Source: Odontocerum albicorne (lineage: Eukaryota; Arthropoda; Insecta; Trichoptera; Odontoceridae). Taken from it: DNA of 64,000 nt. The notes below the pieces were generated by a model, which saw only the letters and a program-made list of their open reading frames with translations, was not told the origin of the DNA and searched no databases. Positions 46,001 through 61,000 of the stretch are shown in pieces. A program made the translations under genes and the position numbers. Location of the stretch: assembly GCA_949825065.1 (NCBI GenBank), contig OX463859.1:29157847-29221846 (forward strand), given 5' to 3'. Position 1 is the first letter of the stretch. Every line of letters starts with the position of its first letter.

Positions 46001-49000
46001 GTGTAGTAATAATACTATTCCCATTTGTGTAGTAATTATATTATTCCCATTTGTGTAGTCATTATATTATTCCCATTTGTGTAGTCATTATATTATACTC
46101 ATTTGTGTAGTAATTATATTATTCCCATTTGTGTAGTAATTATATTATTCCCATTTGTGTAGTCATTATATTATTCCCATTTGTGTAGTCATTACATTAT
46201 TCCCATTTGTGTAGTAATTATATTATTCCCATTTGTGTAGTCATTATATTATTCCCATTTGTGTAGTAATTATACTATTTCCATTTGTGTAGTCATTATA
46301 TTATTCCCATTTGTGTAGTAATTATATTATTCCCATTTGTGTAGTAATGATATTATTCCCATTTGTGTAGTAATTATATTATACCCATTTGTGTAGTAAT
46401 TATATTATTCCCATTTCTATACTAATTATATTATTCCCATTTGTGTAGTAATTATATTATTTCCATTTGTGTAGTAATTATATTATTCTCATTTGTGTAG
46501 TCATTATATTATTCCTATTTGTGTAGTCATTACATTATTTCCATTTGTGTAGTAATTATATTATTCCCATTTGTGTAGTAATTATATTAAACCAATTTGT
46601 GTAGTAATTATATTATACCCATTTGTGTAGTAATTATATTATTCCCATTTGTGTAGTAATTATATTATTCCCATTTGTGTAGTAATTATACTATTCCCAT
46701 TTGTGTAGTCATTATATTATTCCCATTTGTGTAGTAATTATATTATTCCCATTTGTGTAGTCATTATATTATTCCCATTTGTGTAGTAATTATATTATAC
46801 CCATTTGTGTAGTAATTATATTATTCCCATTTGTGTAGTAATTATATTATTCCCATTTGTGTAGTAATTATATTATTCTCATTTGTGTAGTCATTATATT
46901 ATTCCTATTTGTGTAGTCATTATATTATTCCTATTTGTGTAGTAATTATATTATTCCCATTTGTGTAGTAATTATATTATACCCATTTGTGTAGTAATTA
47001 TATTATTCCCATTTCTGTACTAATTATATTATACCCATTTGTGTAGTAATTATATTATTCCCATTTGTGTAGTCATTATATTATAAAGAGTAGTAATTAT
47101 ACTATTCTCATTTGTGTAGTCATTATATTATTCCTATTTGTGTAGTAATTATAGTATTCTCATTTGTGTAGTCATTATATTGTACCCATTTGTGTTGTAA
47201 TTATATTATTCCCATTTGTGTAGTCATTATATTATAAAATGTAGTAATTATACTATTCTCATTTGTGTAGTCATTATATTATTCCTATTTGTGTAGTAAT
47301 TATATTATTCCCATTTGTGTAGTCATTATATTATACCCATTTGTGTAGTAATTATATTATTCCCATTTGTGTAGTCATTATATTATAAAGTGTAGTAATT
47401 ATACTATTCTCATTTGTGTAGTCATTATATTATTCCTATTTGTGTAGTAATTATATTATTCCCATTTGTGTAGTCATTATATTATACCCATTTGTGTAGT
47501 CATAATATTATTCCCATTTGTGTAGTAGTTATATTATTCCTATTTGTGTAGGCACGATGGCCGATTATGGTTTGCTCACGGGAGAGGAAATTATTTAAAA
47601 ACCATACGACTCGAATAACGAGACAAAATACACAACAAACATAAACAACCTAGAAGTGGAAAAGGAACTTTCTGAAATCACTGACACAATCATCACGCAA
47701 ATGTTGAAACATTAATAGAAACATTTCTTGAAATTAATGAATTGCAAAGACCTTAGTTTGGTTGATTTAATAAGATAATAGAGCTTTTGCCGTTGCTAGT
47801 TCTGTGACGTGGGATGGTCTAACTCTTAGGGATATAGGTGGCGTGTGCAGCTTTAGGAAGACAACCCTATTTGAGAAGTCTTATCAAAATTTATGATGAC
47901 ATAACATTACACACATACACTACACTACACCTAAAGTCGAATGTGCTACTATAACATATCGGAAGATTTACAAAGGTTTTTTTCGTAGTTCCTCTTCCCT
48001 TGGTAAGTTTTATATGATATATTTTTCTGAAGCTATACAGATGCGGGAAAGTACCTAATCTAATGGCCGCAGCCACTATCTTCCTACCCTTACGCTCAAC
48101 TAATATCTATTTTGTCATATATTTAATTAGTGAATAATAGTGGGCTCGAGCTTCGAGTTAGAGTGCCCTTGAGAAGAGTTTGCTCTCTAAACGGTCTTTT
48201 TATTTTGTAATTTGTTTTATCAAACACTGTTTATTCCACTTTTTGTAACCCTACCGGTGTCAAGGCTTTCACCTCATCTTTAGGGGAGTTCAAATAAGTC
48301 TTGTTCACAAAGGTTTTTTTTAATTAAATTTAAAGTCAAAAGTGATAACAATTGAAATTTAATTGCTGAAAACATGAAAAAAAACATCGGACGATGTTCA
48401 CAAAACGGGCGAAGTGACCACCTTGAACAAAAGCCTGCTGGCTACTAAGCGAGAGAAGCGAGCGAACTGAGATTCTATTTCTTGCGTTCCCATATACCGA
48501 AGTAGAGTTAGAGTAAGACGTGAATAGCGTCGCTTCTTCACCCATAGCGGGTTTTTAGAATGAATATACCTACGTCACACACTGGCACTCGTTTGATTGG
48601 TGAATTTATTCCCGATTTTCACAAAATATCTCTGATGTGGCCGATAAGTGCTAACATCTGAACCCAGTATTTATTATATTTATAGAGATATTAAAGATTT
48701 TAGAAGCAATGTGCACTAGTTACACATCACAGGGAAGGAAGGGTTAATAGCATTCTGAGAAGTTATGATAATCAGCATATAAGCTGTGGAAAAACATAAA
48801 CCAGTCCAGAAGTAAATTCGCTAGGAAGTGAACCTAAAGTGTTCGCTTGCTTAGCGTAAATTCTCACCATAAGACTAAGGCTGTCGACATTTATAGTTCG
48901 TTAGTTCATTGCTGGTCCTTGTAGTCGAGGATCCCTTTGCCATTCCAACGTCAATGCAGTTGGAAAGTGAAGCTGTGTCGTGGAATTAGATTTTTTATAA

Positions 49001-52000
49001 GTGAGTGAGTCGTTACATACCAGCAAACTCACCGGCCACACCGTTGTACTGAATTCAATGGAACACCGGAGTGAGACAATTGGAGCACACTGGTATGTTC
49101 TTTTTTTGGAAATCATAGCTTTTCTTTGGTATGATATGAAAGAAGTCGTAGGTGTCCTTTTTTACGCCTACCATTCCTTAGTTATAGGAATGCTAGGGGT
49201 AAAAAATTCCTGTGTCATTCGAGGGGAATAGCACAGCGTGGGGTTCAAATCGGCGACCTTCCGCACTGATGAGTTTTATTTTATTTCTTCAGCACGTGAC
49301 AAATGAGCTTTTTTGTAACTCTCAGACCGACAACAGTAATAATGGAAGATGTATTCAACGAGAGTGATCTTTAATGAATTGGTAGCGTTTGTAATTTTAA
49401 TTACACTCAAGAAAATGTAGCATGGTCCCTGTGACGTTTGAAATGTCATGTCTCAAAGCGATGGGGTAAAATTGTTTATTTTTACAAATCGAATAGTTTT
49501 TTTATAAATCGAATTTTTTTTTCTTCTCTAAACTGACGTTTTAATTCCTAATTTTTATTATATTGACTTTCTAATGTATTTTATGATTTGTATCTATCTT
49601 TAAATAGATCAAGATCCACTATGAATTAATACTTATTACGAACAATTAATTTTATGTATAAAAGAAACGAAAATCCAATTATCGTATACCCCATCCATAG
49701 CCAATGCAGACTAACGTAGTGACTTTTGACGAACGTCGCCAAATATTATATGATTTTAACAAACTGACATATTTTTGCTAATATGTAACAAGATGTATTA
49801 ATTTGTCGTTATTGTTGGTTTCATGAAATGTATTTACCTAAATAACTTGCTATTTATTAGAATCGAGGCTTATATTAAAGTTGATAAAATAATTAAAATT
49901 ACTGAACGTCGTTACAGGGTTGTATTGGAGCAAATTTGTGAAATGTCACAGGGACCATGCTACATTTTCTTTAGTATAGTATAAATAAATTGTATGGTTG
50001 AAGTCCTGTGCATTACCGCCATGGCCACGCACATATATAGTAACATTCACACGTCAGATTTTGTTGAAATAACTATTCCCAACAAATGAGACCAAAAAGT
50101 TAAGTGACAATTAATCACTAACCTAAAACATAGACAGATACTTACGCGGTAGCTTTTTTAATAAGTTCGTAGGCAATCGAGGAATATCTGGACATGCCCT
50201 ACAAAAAAAAAACAAATTATGAAATTAAAAAAAGCATCATCAAATCCAGGGCAAATAACTATATAAAAATACAACGTTGTTAGAAAAAAATCGCAATTAT
50301 ACACTTTAATGTTTAAGATAGAATTGAAAAAATATTACATCAGTCAGAATATCCTTTCATCCTAACTTTCATTTACTTCCCTTTCTTATCCTAGAACAAA
50401 TTAATTTCCTCTAGTTTTATTTAATTTTCTTTAATTAATTAACGACACAACAGTGTCTTTATATACAAATGAACATGTGACAGGTTATACAAGTACTTGA
50501 CAAATAATACAACACTTTATTTTAGACTAACATGAAGATACAAAAAGCAGTAGTAATAATAAATTACAGTCATTGTTTTAAAATTATTTAATAGTTATAT
50601 GTATATTTAAGTTCAATATATGTTATGTATGTATACCACAAAATATTACCAAACTTCACCAAGAAGACTTACGTAATTGTCCAAGACTTATTTTATAGAG
50701 GTAAAGAACTCAGATTTGTTTTTAGTGGAATAACGCACACATAGAATAAATATTGGATTTTTTGAGAATTTTGTGGAACTTTTATGGATAGATATTGAGA
50801 TATAGAAAGCACATGGCTTCATTAGTAGAACGAGATGTAAGTTGCTTTGCAGAATCAAAACCTTCCTACATGTTGATGCAGGGTTACTCAACTCCAGAGG
50901 CAAAGTATTGTCCTTAATGTTTTGTTTATATTACGTTATTTATATTAATAAAGGAGAGCACAAAGTTAGTAGCTATTTCTAAATATTGTTGTGATATTCT
51001 GGCGAATACTATATATCCTCGTACTTATATTAAAAATATCTAAATTGTTGCAAAACTCGTTTCCAAGTCTTTGCATACGAATTATAGAGGAGTTGATTTT
51101 ATAATTAGAATAGCAATTTTCGGTGTAGAAAGGATTGAGCTGTCTTGTGGATTTAGTGGGAATACGAAATGAAATACTCGCGAGTAAGTAAGGTGCATCA
51201 ATCTCTGAGTGAATGACTTTGTATAGCAGTACTATATCGGCTGTTTTTCTTCTGTCACACAGCTTCAAGAGTTTCATTGCATTTAATAAGTTGGAATAAT
51301 TTCTTTGTTCATGTGGTATTCCAAGTTTAAAATTTATGAATCTTAGAAATTTGTTTTGTACTCGTTCTAAAGTTTGTGCATGGGCTGCGTAATGAGGAGA
51401 CCATATCGATGAGTTGTAGTTAAGGCGGCTACGTATCAAAGAGCAGTACAGCAGTTTTAATGTTCGAAAGTCCGAGAAATGTTGGGCAGTTCTACCAATA
51501 GTTCTACCAGTATTAATAGAGAGTAGTCATTTGTTTATTTTTTGTTAATTAAATTTTAAAAATATATATATATATACAGTACAGTATCTATTTATCCGTG
51601 CTAATTAGGATACATTTTATTCCCAAACTGAACACTACTGTTGTAGCACCCACTTTGCGAATTATTTATTAATCTACGAGGCGTATCCAGAAAGTAAGTG
51701 TACTGAGGCTCTCACGACCGGATAGATTTTATTTTCGACATGTTGGCTACACTTCCGTGTAGCCTGACCCTTCCCCTCCACAACGAGACCGGTTTGAGGT
51801 CAGCACGTTGAGAAGTGTCGACGCGACAACACGTTTCGTGAAAAATGTCAAACCAGTCTCCCGCCAAGTGCGAAATTTTGTAAAAAGGCAAGAGTTTTTG
51901 AGGCGCTGCAAACTCCATGGAGATGAATTTCTCCGCTCCATCGTTACTGGAGATGAAACTTGGGTTGCACACTACACGCCTGAAACCAAAAGGCAGTCTC

Positions 52001-55000
52001 AACAGTGGCGTCACACCTCTTCACCCTTCGCCAAAAAGTTCAAAACCACAATTTCAGCCAAGAAAATCATGGCATCCGTGTTTTGGGACTGTCAAGGCAT
52101 AATTTTAATTGAATATATGCCTCAAAGGGAGACCATCAACTCTGCAAGATACTGTGAGACCCTAAAAAAATTGCGGAGGGCGATTCAGAACAAGAGGAGA
52201 GGCATGCTGACAAAGGGAGTCTGCCTGCTGCACGACAATGCAACACCACACACGGCCAACGCCACGAAGGAACTGCTCGCCTCGTTTAAATGGGATGTCC
52301 TGAACCATCCCGCGCATTCCCCTGACCTAGCACCTTCAGATTACTATCTCTTTACCTCCCTGAAGCTGCACATGGGTGGAAAAAGGTTTTCAACCGACGA
52401 GGAGGTAAAGGAGGAGGTGGAGAAGTGGACGGAGGGGTTGGCGGGAAACTACTTCGAGGAAGGCATCAAAAAGTTGATACCCTGCTCACCACCTGCATTG
52501 AGAGGAATGGCGACTATGTCGAAAAATAGCTTACATATTTACTACGGTAACCACGTAATTTTTTTGTTTAAATAAAAAAAATTGTATCCTACAAAAATTC
52601 AGTACACTTAGTTTCTGGATATGCCTCGTATATCAGGAGTATCCAAACTGTTTAGCCTAAGGGCCACACTGACTCCTCCACTAAGCCCCAAAGGCCATGA
52701 CCCAGCTAGCTCATCATACCAACATACTGTAGTTTTGAATTACGCGCAAATTTTCGTATTGGGACTAGCCGGCAAGTGAGATATCTATGGCACAGGGTGC
52801 GAGGTGGACTCCGTTCCGGTCGCAATTTCGGTTGGTACTTACGGTTGGTGTAGAGTATTGTAGTGAATTTATTTCAATACTTACACTCATGCTAGATTTT
52901 CCTCTGCTGAAAATAATTGGTGAATATTCTTCAGATTTTTTACTGAGACTTTTTTTCTGTTCCTCATATTTGGTCAAGTCACTGGATTTCCGATCTCTAC
53001 TGAATGAAGTCTTCGCCGGTTTTTCTTTGGGCTGATGCACTACAACACAAAACAATGGTCAAATTTATTTGATACGATAAACAATCTCTCGTAATCTAGT
53101 ATGATTGTCAGCCAACCTGCTGATGGAAAATGCCCGTGTGTATGTATTTATTTATTGTGTGCAAGTTGTTGCATTTCAACAAGTATGCATTCTTGACAGA
53201 TCAAATCTAAAGTTTCAATGGTAAGGAGATCAACGTTCTAAGACGATCGGCAGGTTTAATCTGCTATTGCCTTTTGTTAGGTTAGGTCCGTAGGTTAATC
53301 TGCTGTTACCTTTTGTTAGGTTAGGTCGGCAGGTTTAATCTGCTGATGTCTTTTGTAAGGTTAAATCGGTAGGTTTAATCTGCTGTTGCCTTTTGTTAGG
53401 TTAGGTCCGTAGGTTAATCTGCTGTTACCTTTTGTTAGGTTAGGTCGGCAGGTTTAATCTGCTGATGTCTTTTGTAAGGTTAGATCGGTAGGTTTTGAAA
53501 TTACGCATGTTTTGAAATCACCTCATTCGGAGTGGAAAAAGTGTTTCGAAAATTGGTTCAAACGCATGCAAAAGTGTATTGATCTTCATGGAGAGTATTT
53601 TGAAAAACAAAGCCATTTTCGATGATAAATATTTGTTTTTACTTGTCTGTCTCAAAACTTAACTAGCAACCTTCGTATCATGAAAGAAATCATTCCTATG
53701 GTGCTCTTCAATATATCAGCATTAGTCTTGAGGTCAAAAGTTTGACCATACTGAAGATCCTCATTGAGTGAAAGAAATAAATGGGCGACATAAATAAATA
53801 CGTAATTAGATCAACTACTTTGCAAATATTCCACTCACTAAAAAGAAATATATTGTATCAGAACACAATTCAGAGATATACTAACTTCCATCTCAGCATC
53901 CTACCTAGGGTTTGACAGTATTGAAGAGCCCTGATTAGCCAGGACTCAATTATCTATGAGTTGGATTAAACGTGGGCCTCTGTATGTGAAATATGTAAAT
54001 TATAAAGCAAATTCAGTCAGTAAAATAACGTGTTTCATTCCTGATTTTTATTTTCCTTTCCTCTCCACCATCCCTTCCTTTCCTTTTGATTGATGATATC
54101 TCACTTTATATGAAAAATAATGTTCGGGTGATTGTCCGTCTTTGTGGGGTTCGTGGGCATATGCTCACGTATGTGTTAATGGATTTTGTGGTGATGGATA
54201 GTCATTTGAATGATTTATTCGACCACGTAACTTGCTTCTTTTACTTTTGTCTGGTTGGTTTGAAGAGATTGCCGCCTGGCAATAAGCCCACCAGATTGTA
54301 TTTGCAATAAAAGTGTTAAATAAATAAATAAATAAGATATCGTATATCTTTTCGAGAAATAAAATATTTAATTTACTCCATGCGAGAGACTTAATTCTGG
54401 TCTCCGGGTGTCTATTTCCAGGATTCTGATCCATATATCATAAATTAGAAGATTAATATGAAAATACTCACGCCACTTGGGGAAGTACATATCCGAATCC
54501 ATTGGGTCACCATCTCCATAGATGGACTTAGATAGTTCGACCTTTTGGTCTTTTTCTCCATAAATTATGAAGGGTTTTTCTTCTTTGGAGGAGGCGTTTT
54601 TGAATTTGGATACAAATGTAACATCCCTTAAAGATTCTGCAAAGTCAAATTATTATTATTTTCACATATCAAAAAAAAATATAATATATTTATATACAAT
54701 ACTTTAACCTATTGCTGTCTAAAAAAAATTTTTACTCTACCATGTCCAAAAAAAATTCTATGAAAATAAAATACAATATTTGGACATTTTGTTTTTTATT
54801 TACTGACTGACAAAATTCTTCGTCTCGAGTTCTTTTTTAAAAATATATTCCAACAGGAATCAAACCGTAACTTCTTCTTCTCCCTGGCTCCATCCCAACT
54901 CACTGTCTGCGAAGACTGTTGGGGTCAGCTCTCCTCGTCCTCAGGTTGTAAGCTCTTCTGTCCTGGACTACGTCCTTCAGGCCGTGCCACTGCATCAGGT

Positions 55001-58000
55001 TATCTTTTTGCACCACCCATGAACTCTTTGGTCCTCCTCTGGTTGTTATTCGAGGAAGATCCAAGGAGATTGCCTGGTTCACAATGTGATCGGGTGCTCT
55101 GCGTCCAACGTGCCCATACCATCTCAATCGCCTCTCTTCCATCTTACTGTTGATGTCTGTAACACCTAGGCTTCCACGAATGCGCGAGCTTTTTATTTTG
55201 TCTCTTAGGGACACACCAGCTGGCCATCTTAGCATGTGCATTTCATCAGTTTCTAGTTGCCTAGAGTAAGAGTTATACATCGTCATGCAACTCCCGGAAC
55301 GGAAGTCAGGTGTCTTACCAAATAGGCCACAGAGGTTGTCATCATTCACTGATTCGTAGATGCAAAATAACACCCATAAATACATTATGTCATTAATTGG
55401 AGGCATCTTCTTAAATACTGTTTCAGCCCTATCTAAATTCATGCAACCTATTTAGTACCCTCTATGACAATCTTTCTCCATCACATCGATCCATCTTAAT
55501 TTAAGATTTCCCACTATTCTCGTCGCCGTTGCTGGGCCTCGTTTTTGAGGATCCCGGATCCCCTCGCCATTCCAATGTCAATTCAGTTGGAAAGCGAAGC
55601 TGTGAAGTAGAGTTTGTTTCTTTTTTTAAGTGAAAGTGCTTTTGCACATCAGCAAACTCACTGGTATACCGAAGTGAAATGATCGGATCCACACTGGCAC
55701 GTTTTTTTCTTTTTTTTGAAAGATTAGATATGACCTAAGTCATAAGTATCCTTACACCCCCGAATACTAATTGAAAAATATCTGTGTTATTCTTGTTGAG
55801 TAGCACAGTGAGGAGTTCGAACCGGCGACCTTTCGTACGAAAGTCCAGTGTGTTACCGTGCGGTCATATACCTCATTATACCAATGCTCTATTGAATAAC
55901 TTCTTCTTCTTCCCAGTGTCATGTCAGGTCCCCCCAACGTTGAATATCACTTGAGAGTAGACATATTTGTCCCCGGCAGACCGAAAAAGATCTCCAACCC
56001 CCCTTATGCCAGTCCAATCACATATATTGCAGAGCCAGGAGATTTGCCTCCTGCCAACACCTCTTCAACCCTCTATTTTACCTTGGATGATCAGGTGCAG
56101 TAATTTGTACTTTGCTCCTCTAAGTACATGACCCAAATAGGACACCTTTCGGATTTTAATATTAGTCAGCAACTCCCTATCAACTTTGACTTTTTGAAGA
56201 ACCCTTGTGTTGCTGACCATATCCGTCCAGGGTATCCGTAGCATTCTCCGGTGTATCCACATTTCGAATGCTTCCAGTCGGTTCATACTACCAACTTTGA
56301 GGGTCCATGATGAATAGATAAAAAAATACTAACATAACAAATATTCGGTGCAAATATTAGTGGAATCCATTTAGGTGGTATTTTCACAGATGATAAAAAT
56401 GTTTCAAGTGATATCGAACAGTGTTTAGCGGTTGAAAACAAAGTTTATGAGGCGCTAAAACATATATACTTGAACAGTATCAAAATCTGCCAAGATGATA
56501 GTCCACAGCAGCACATTAGTACCAACTTTGACATATAGTAGTGAAAGGTGTCAGGCAAAAAAAACAGGCGGTCCTTGATTTTCGTACTTAATTGGTTCTT
56601 GAAATGTGTACAAATGTTGAAATGTACGATAGTATAGCAATGGAAAAAAATAATCAAAAAGTGTTTTTTAATGAAGTGTATTAGTACTATATATAGATGA
56701 ATAAAAATTTATTGATTAGTATCTGGTGTTTTCTTTATAAACTTATCAAGAGATAGTTGAATTGTATTTTTTTTTCCTATTCTTGATAGAGTTCTGTAAC
56801 ACACTGTGTCTTTTCTTATTGCCCTTTGTACATTAGATATACGCTCTCCATTGGGATCACATTCTTCCATGATGGTCAAAAATTTGTCAAGATGCACGAA
56901 TGCTTCATTCACATTCTTAATTGTCAGTCTTAACAATGAGTTCGTAATCAGCTTCTTCTCCTTCATTTTGTATTTCATTCATCACTTTTTGAAATTTTTC
57001 ACCAAAACAGATATGTACGTAAACTGACAACACACGTCCTAACATAAACTGACAAGACACAACTTACGAACACACATCCTAACTCAAGACTGAAACTGTG
57101 GCGTTGGAAACAGGCGTGACTCGTGTCGGAGAGGAGGGGAGGGACGAATGACTAATGGTCGATGAGGAGGGGAGAGTCATTACATGGAAGTATGCGCGTT
57201 TTTGCGATACATATCGATAAAAATTTAACTTTTAAATACGGTACGAAATAGCGAATTGTACGAAAGTAGAATATATGATAGTCGAGGATCACCTGTAGTA
57301 TTAAAATCTGCTAAGATGATAGAAAAAACAGTATTTTAGTGCGAACTTTGACATAGTGAAATATGATTGTGGAAAAGATCGAAAGGAGTTGAATAAACAC
57401 AAAAATGCGTGAGTTGAGAAGAAGATATGGGAGGACAATGAACGTCAGAATGGGAAATGAAGTTATTAGGGTTGAATGTGAATTTAAGGCTGATGTATTA
57501 AGTAAGATTAAGAAAAGCACCTGAGGTTGTTTGGGCATGTGGAACGAATGAATGAAGAAATACTAACAAAATAAGCGCAAATGTGAATAGAAGACGTGGT
57601 AAAGGAAGACCAAGAGAAATATGGTTAGATCAAGTAAATGATATTCCGAAAGAATTTATTTTTTATTTATTTTACTCATGACAAGAAATATTCATAATTT
57701 GCGAAAGAACTACAGGTAATTTAATTCAGACACACAATTTTGATGGATCTGGGTTTGTTGCCTTTCATTTGTCGTGTCCCCAGTAAACTAGGCTGTTGCC
57801 TGTATCTCATGATGAATGAAATGTAAAAAGTCAGAGAAATCATATTAGGTGTACAAATAAGTTTCCGCCGTTTTTTATAAAAAAATGGTCATTTATTGTG
57901 AAAGAACGGAACCTCATGTTTTATTCGAAGTAGTACCCATCGCTTGCCACTACTTTTCCCCATCTTTCTGTCAGCATACGAATACCGCGTCAGTCATCAT

Positions 58001-61000
58001 CATCATCTTTTGAGGCTATCCACGAATCGACTCAATTTTTGGTATCTTCATATGATGTGAAGTGCTGCTCAGACAGGCCATGCGTCATCGATCAAAACAA
58101 GTGGTAATCAGAAGGAGCAATGTCTGGTGAATACAGCGGGTGGGGTAAAACTTCTCAATTGAGTGTTTCCAAATAGGTTTTGACCGGTGCCGCAACATGT
58201 GGACTAGCATTATCATGCAGGAGAATAATTTTGTCGTGTCTGGCGTAGTAGTGGGCGCGCTTTTCCTCGAGTGCTCGACTCAATCTCATCAATTATGTTC
58301 GGTAGACAGCCCCAGCAATGGTTTCGTTCGGTTTGAGCAACTCATAATACACGACACCAAGCTGATCCCACCAAATACACAACAAGAGTTTTTTTTCCAT
58401 GAATATTTGGCTTAGCCGTAGATGTTGAAGCATGACCAGGGGATCCCCATGATTTCTTCCTTTTTGGATTATCATAATGGATGCATTTTTCATCACCAGT
58501 GACTATATGGTGCAGAAAACCCTTTCGTTTATGCCTGGCAAGCAGCATTTCACATGTGGAAAATTGGCATTCAAAGTTTCTCCGTGTCAGTTCATATGAA
58601 TCCCAATTTCTTTGTTTATGAATCATTCCCAATGATTTCAACCCATGTGAAATTGCTTGTTGAGTCACTCCTAATGTAAGTGCAAGTTCTTCTTGCGTTT
58701 GGCACGAATCTTGATCCAATAATACTTCCAATTCCGCGTCTTCGTACACTTTCGGCCTTCCGCTACGTTCTTTGTCTTCGATGTCAAATTCACCGTTCTT
58801 AAACTTTTGAAACCACTCACGACAACTTCTCTCACTTAAGGCAGCCTCACCATATGCTTCTACAAGCAATCGATGCGCCTCAGCTGCAGATTTCTTCAAA
58901 TTGAAGAAGTAAATCAAAAGTTCCCGCAAATGACGCTTATTCGGCTCAAAACTTGACATTTTCGAACACAAAAAAATATGTTATACTGATAAAAATTCAC
59001 TAATATTTCAAGGTCATGTTGTTGACAGATGTCCAACCTTACGATAATGACATTTTACATCTGACAATTTTAACCATAACTTACTGGTGGCGCCAACTTT
59101 TGTCAAACGGCGGTGACTTATTTGTACACCCAATATATAAGCTGTATGGATGTAGACGAAGCGAAAAGCGTATCGCGTTAGGAACATCTGACACTGTCAG
59201 CTCTGCATTCCTCAACAGGAAATTGTGTGATGCTTCACGTAGGATTTTTGGGAATTTTCCTTAATTATTTAACTTAAAATAAAAAATGGGACCCATAAGG
59301 TTGAGCCGTCCTTGAGAAATACACAACTTACTTTGCAGCACCTCTGCTAACCTTTCTCCTTCCTTCAAATCCTCTTCCTCATTGTCCTCATCATCTTCTT
59401 GTTCGTCTTTCTCTTCCTCCTTTTCCAGCTCCTCTCCTTCGTGTATTTCATAACTTTCAACTTTGTCCGTCTTCTGTGAGGAGCGTCTAGGTTTTTGTTC
59501 GCATGTGGCACTGGTGATGAACATTTTCTCCAAGTCCGGCAAGAATCCCAACTATCAAAAAATAATACGGTGATTAGATGCTTTACGAATTTTTATCGGA
59601 AATCATCGTCAACAACTCACTTCGTATATAGCAAATAATCTGTTGTCCGGAAAGTAATTTTGTATTTCTTGGATATACCAGTGGCATAGAGCCAAACCAG
59701 CCTATCCGGAAAGTAGTTTTGTATTTCTTGGATATAGCAGTGGCATAGAGCCAAACCAGCCTGTCCGGAAAGTAGTTTTGTATTTCTTGGATATAGCAGT
59801 GGCATAGAGCCAAACCAGCCTATCCAACAAAACCAAAATCTGTTCGTGTTAAAATTTGAGTCACATAACGTTTCTTTATAAGCCAGAAGTGCCTTTACTT
59901 CAAAATTCTAAATGGTACTACTGCTGCCATCTATCATTTTTTTGGCAAAGCGATTTTCGTGATATACTTTTATGCCAAATTTGCCTATCAAACAAAAAAA
60001 CTTAAATCATCAAATAATCTTGTCATAATATTAAATTCATTTTTTTTTATTGTAGTAGTTTTAGAATGTGTCTGTTCAATGAATAAAAAAACATTAATTA
60101 CACAACATTTGATTTATAATAACCCATAGACTTTGAGCTCCATTATCTCATTTCAATATATTCGTTGTATAGGCTGGTTTGGCACTTCGCCACTCGTATG
60201 TCATTAGGGCAAAAATTTTATTGCCAACTTCATTGCAAAAGTATAAAATGTGTTTCCTTATTTTTTTAAAAATATTTTTAATCTATCAAAAATAGTTTTC
60301 CATATTATATTTTTTGAAAGGAGCAGAGCTTTGAGGTTGATTTAATTTAAATCGAATAAATTTATTGTTCCGAGTTGATTCAATAGGGCGGGGTGTTATG
60401 ACAGGTCTTTCACCATTACTGGTCATGCGGTGTGGAAGAGTCTGTCATAAAGTATTAGAGATATGGATGACGTGTGCTGCTTTAGGAAGTATATGAAGAC
60501 AACCCCTTTTTGGGAGAACTTATACAAACTTTTGATTATCAATAAACACTACACACTTGTATCATTATCATATCTTTACCAGCCCTTTTTCTACCCACTG
60601 CTGAATGAGGACACCCCTATGACTGTCACTCGCAGTTTTCACATTTGTTCACCTGTAAAACCTGGCACGTTTTGTCATATAAGGGTATTGGCTACCTCCG
60701 TTTTCTGTCTGCCATACAGCTTAGGAAGACATGTAGTGATTTTGTCTCCATATATATTGGAAGATATTTAAAGGGTTCTTTGTAGTTTGTCTTCCCTTAG
60801 TAAGCATGGTCCCTGTGACGTTTGAAATGTCATGTCTCAAAGGGATGGGGTAAAATTGTTTTTCTTTTTACAAATCGAATAGTTTTTTCATAAATCGAAA
60901 AATCATTTTTCTTTAAACTGATGTTTTAATTCCTAATTTTCATTATACTTACTTTCTAATGTATTGTATGATTTGTATATATCTTTAAATAGGCCAAAAT

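Noticed and set aside
45705..47552. CRISPR-like array
   Set aside because: The units are contiguous 26-bp repeats without unique spacers, in a eukaryotic intron. It is a minisatellite.
55921..56103. Plus-strand frame MSGPPNVEYHL and its twin at 62,037-62,249
   Set aside because: Shadow of the minus-strand LINE reverse transcriptase tail, conserved only because the LINE is.
60463..60771. 102-codon frame as a gene
   Set aside because: It lies in a dispersed repeat also found at 47,800-48,210, where the frame is broken.
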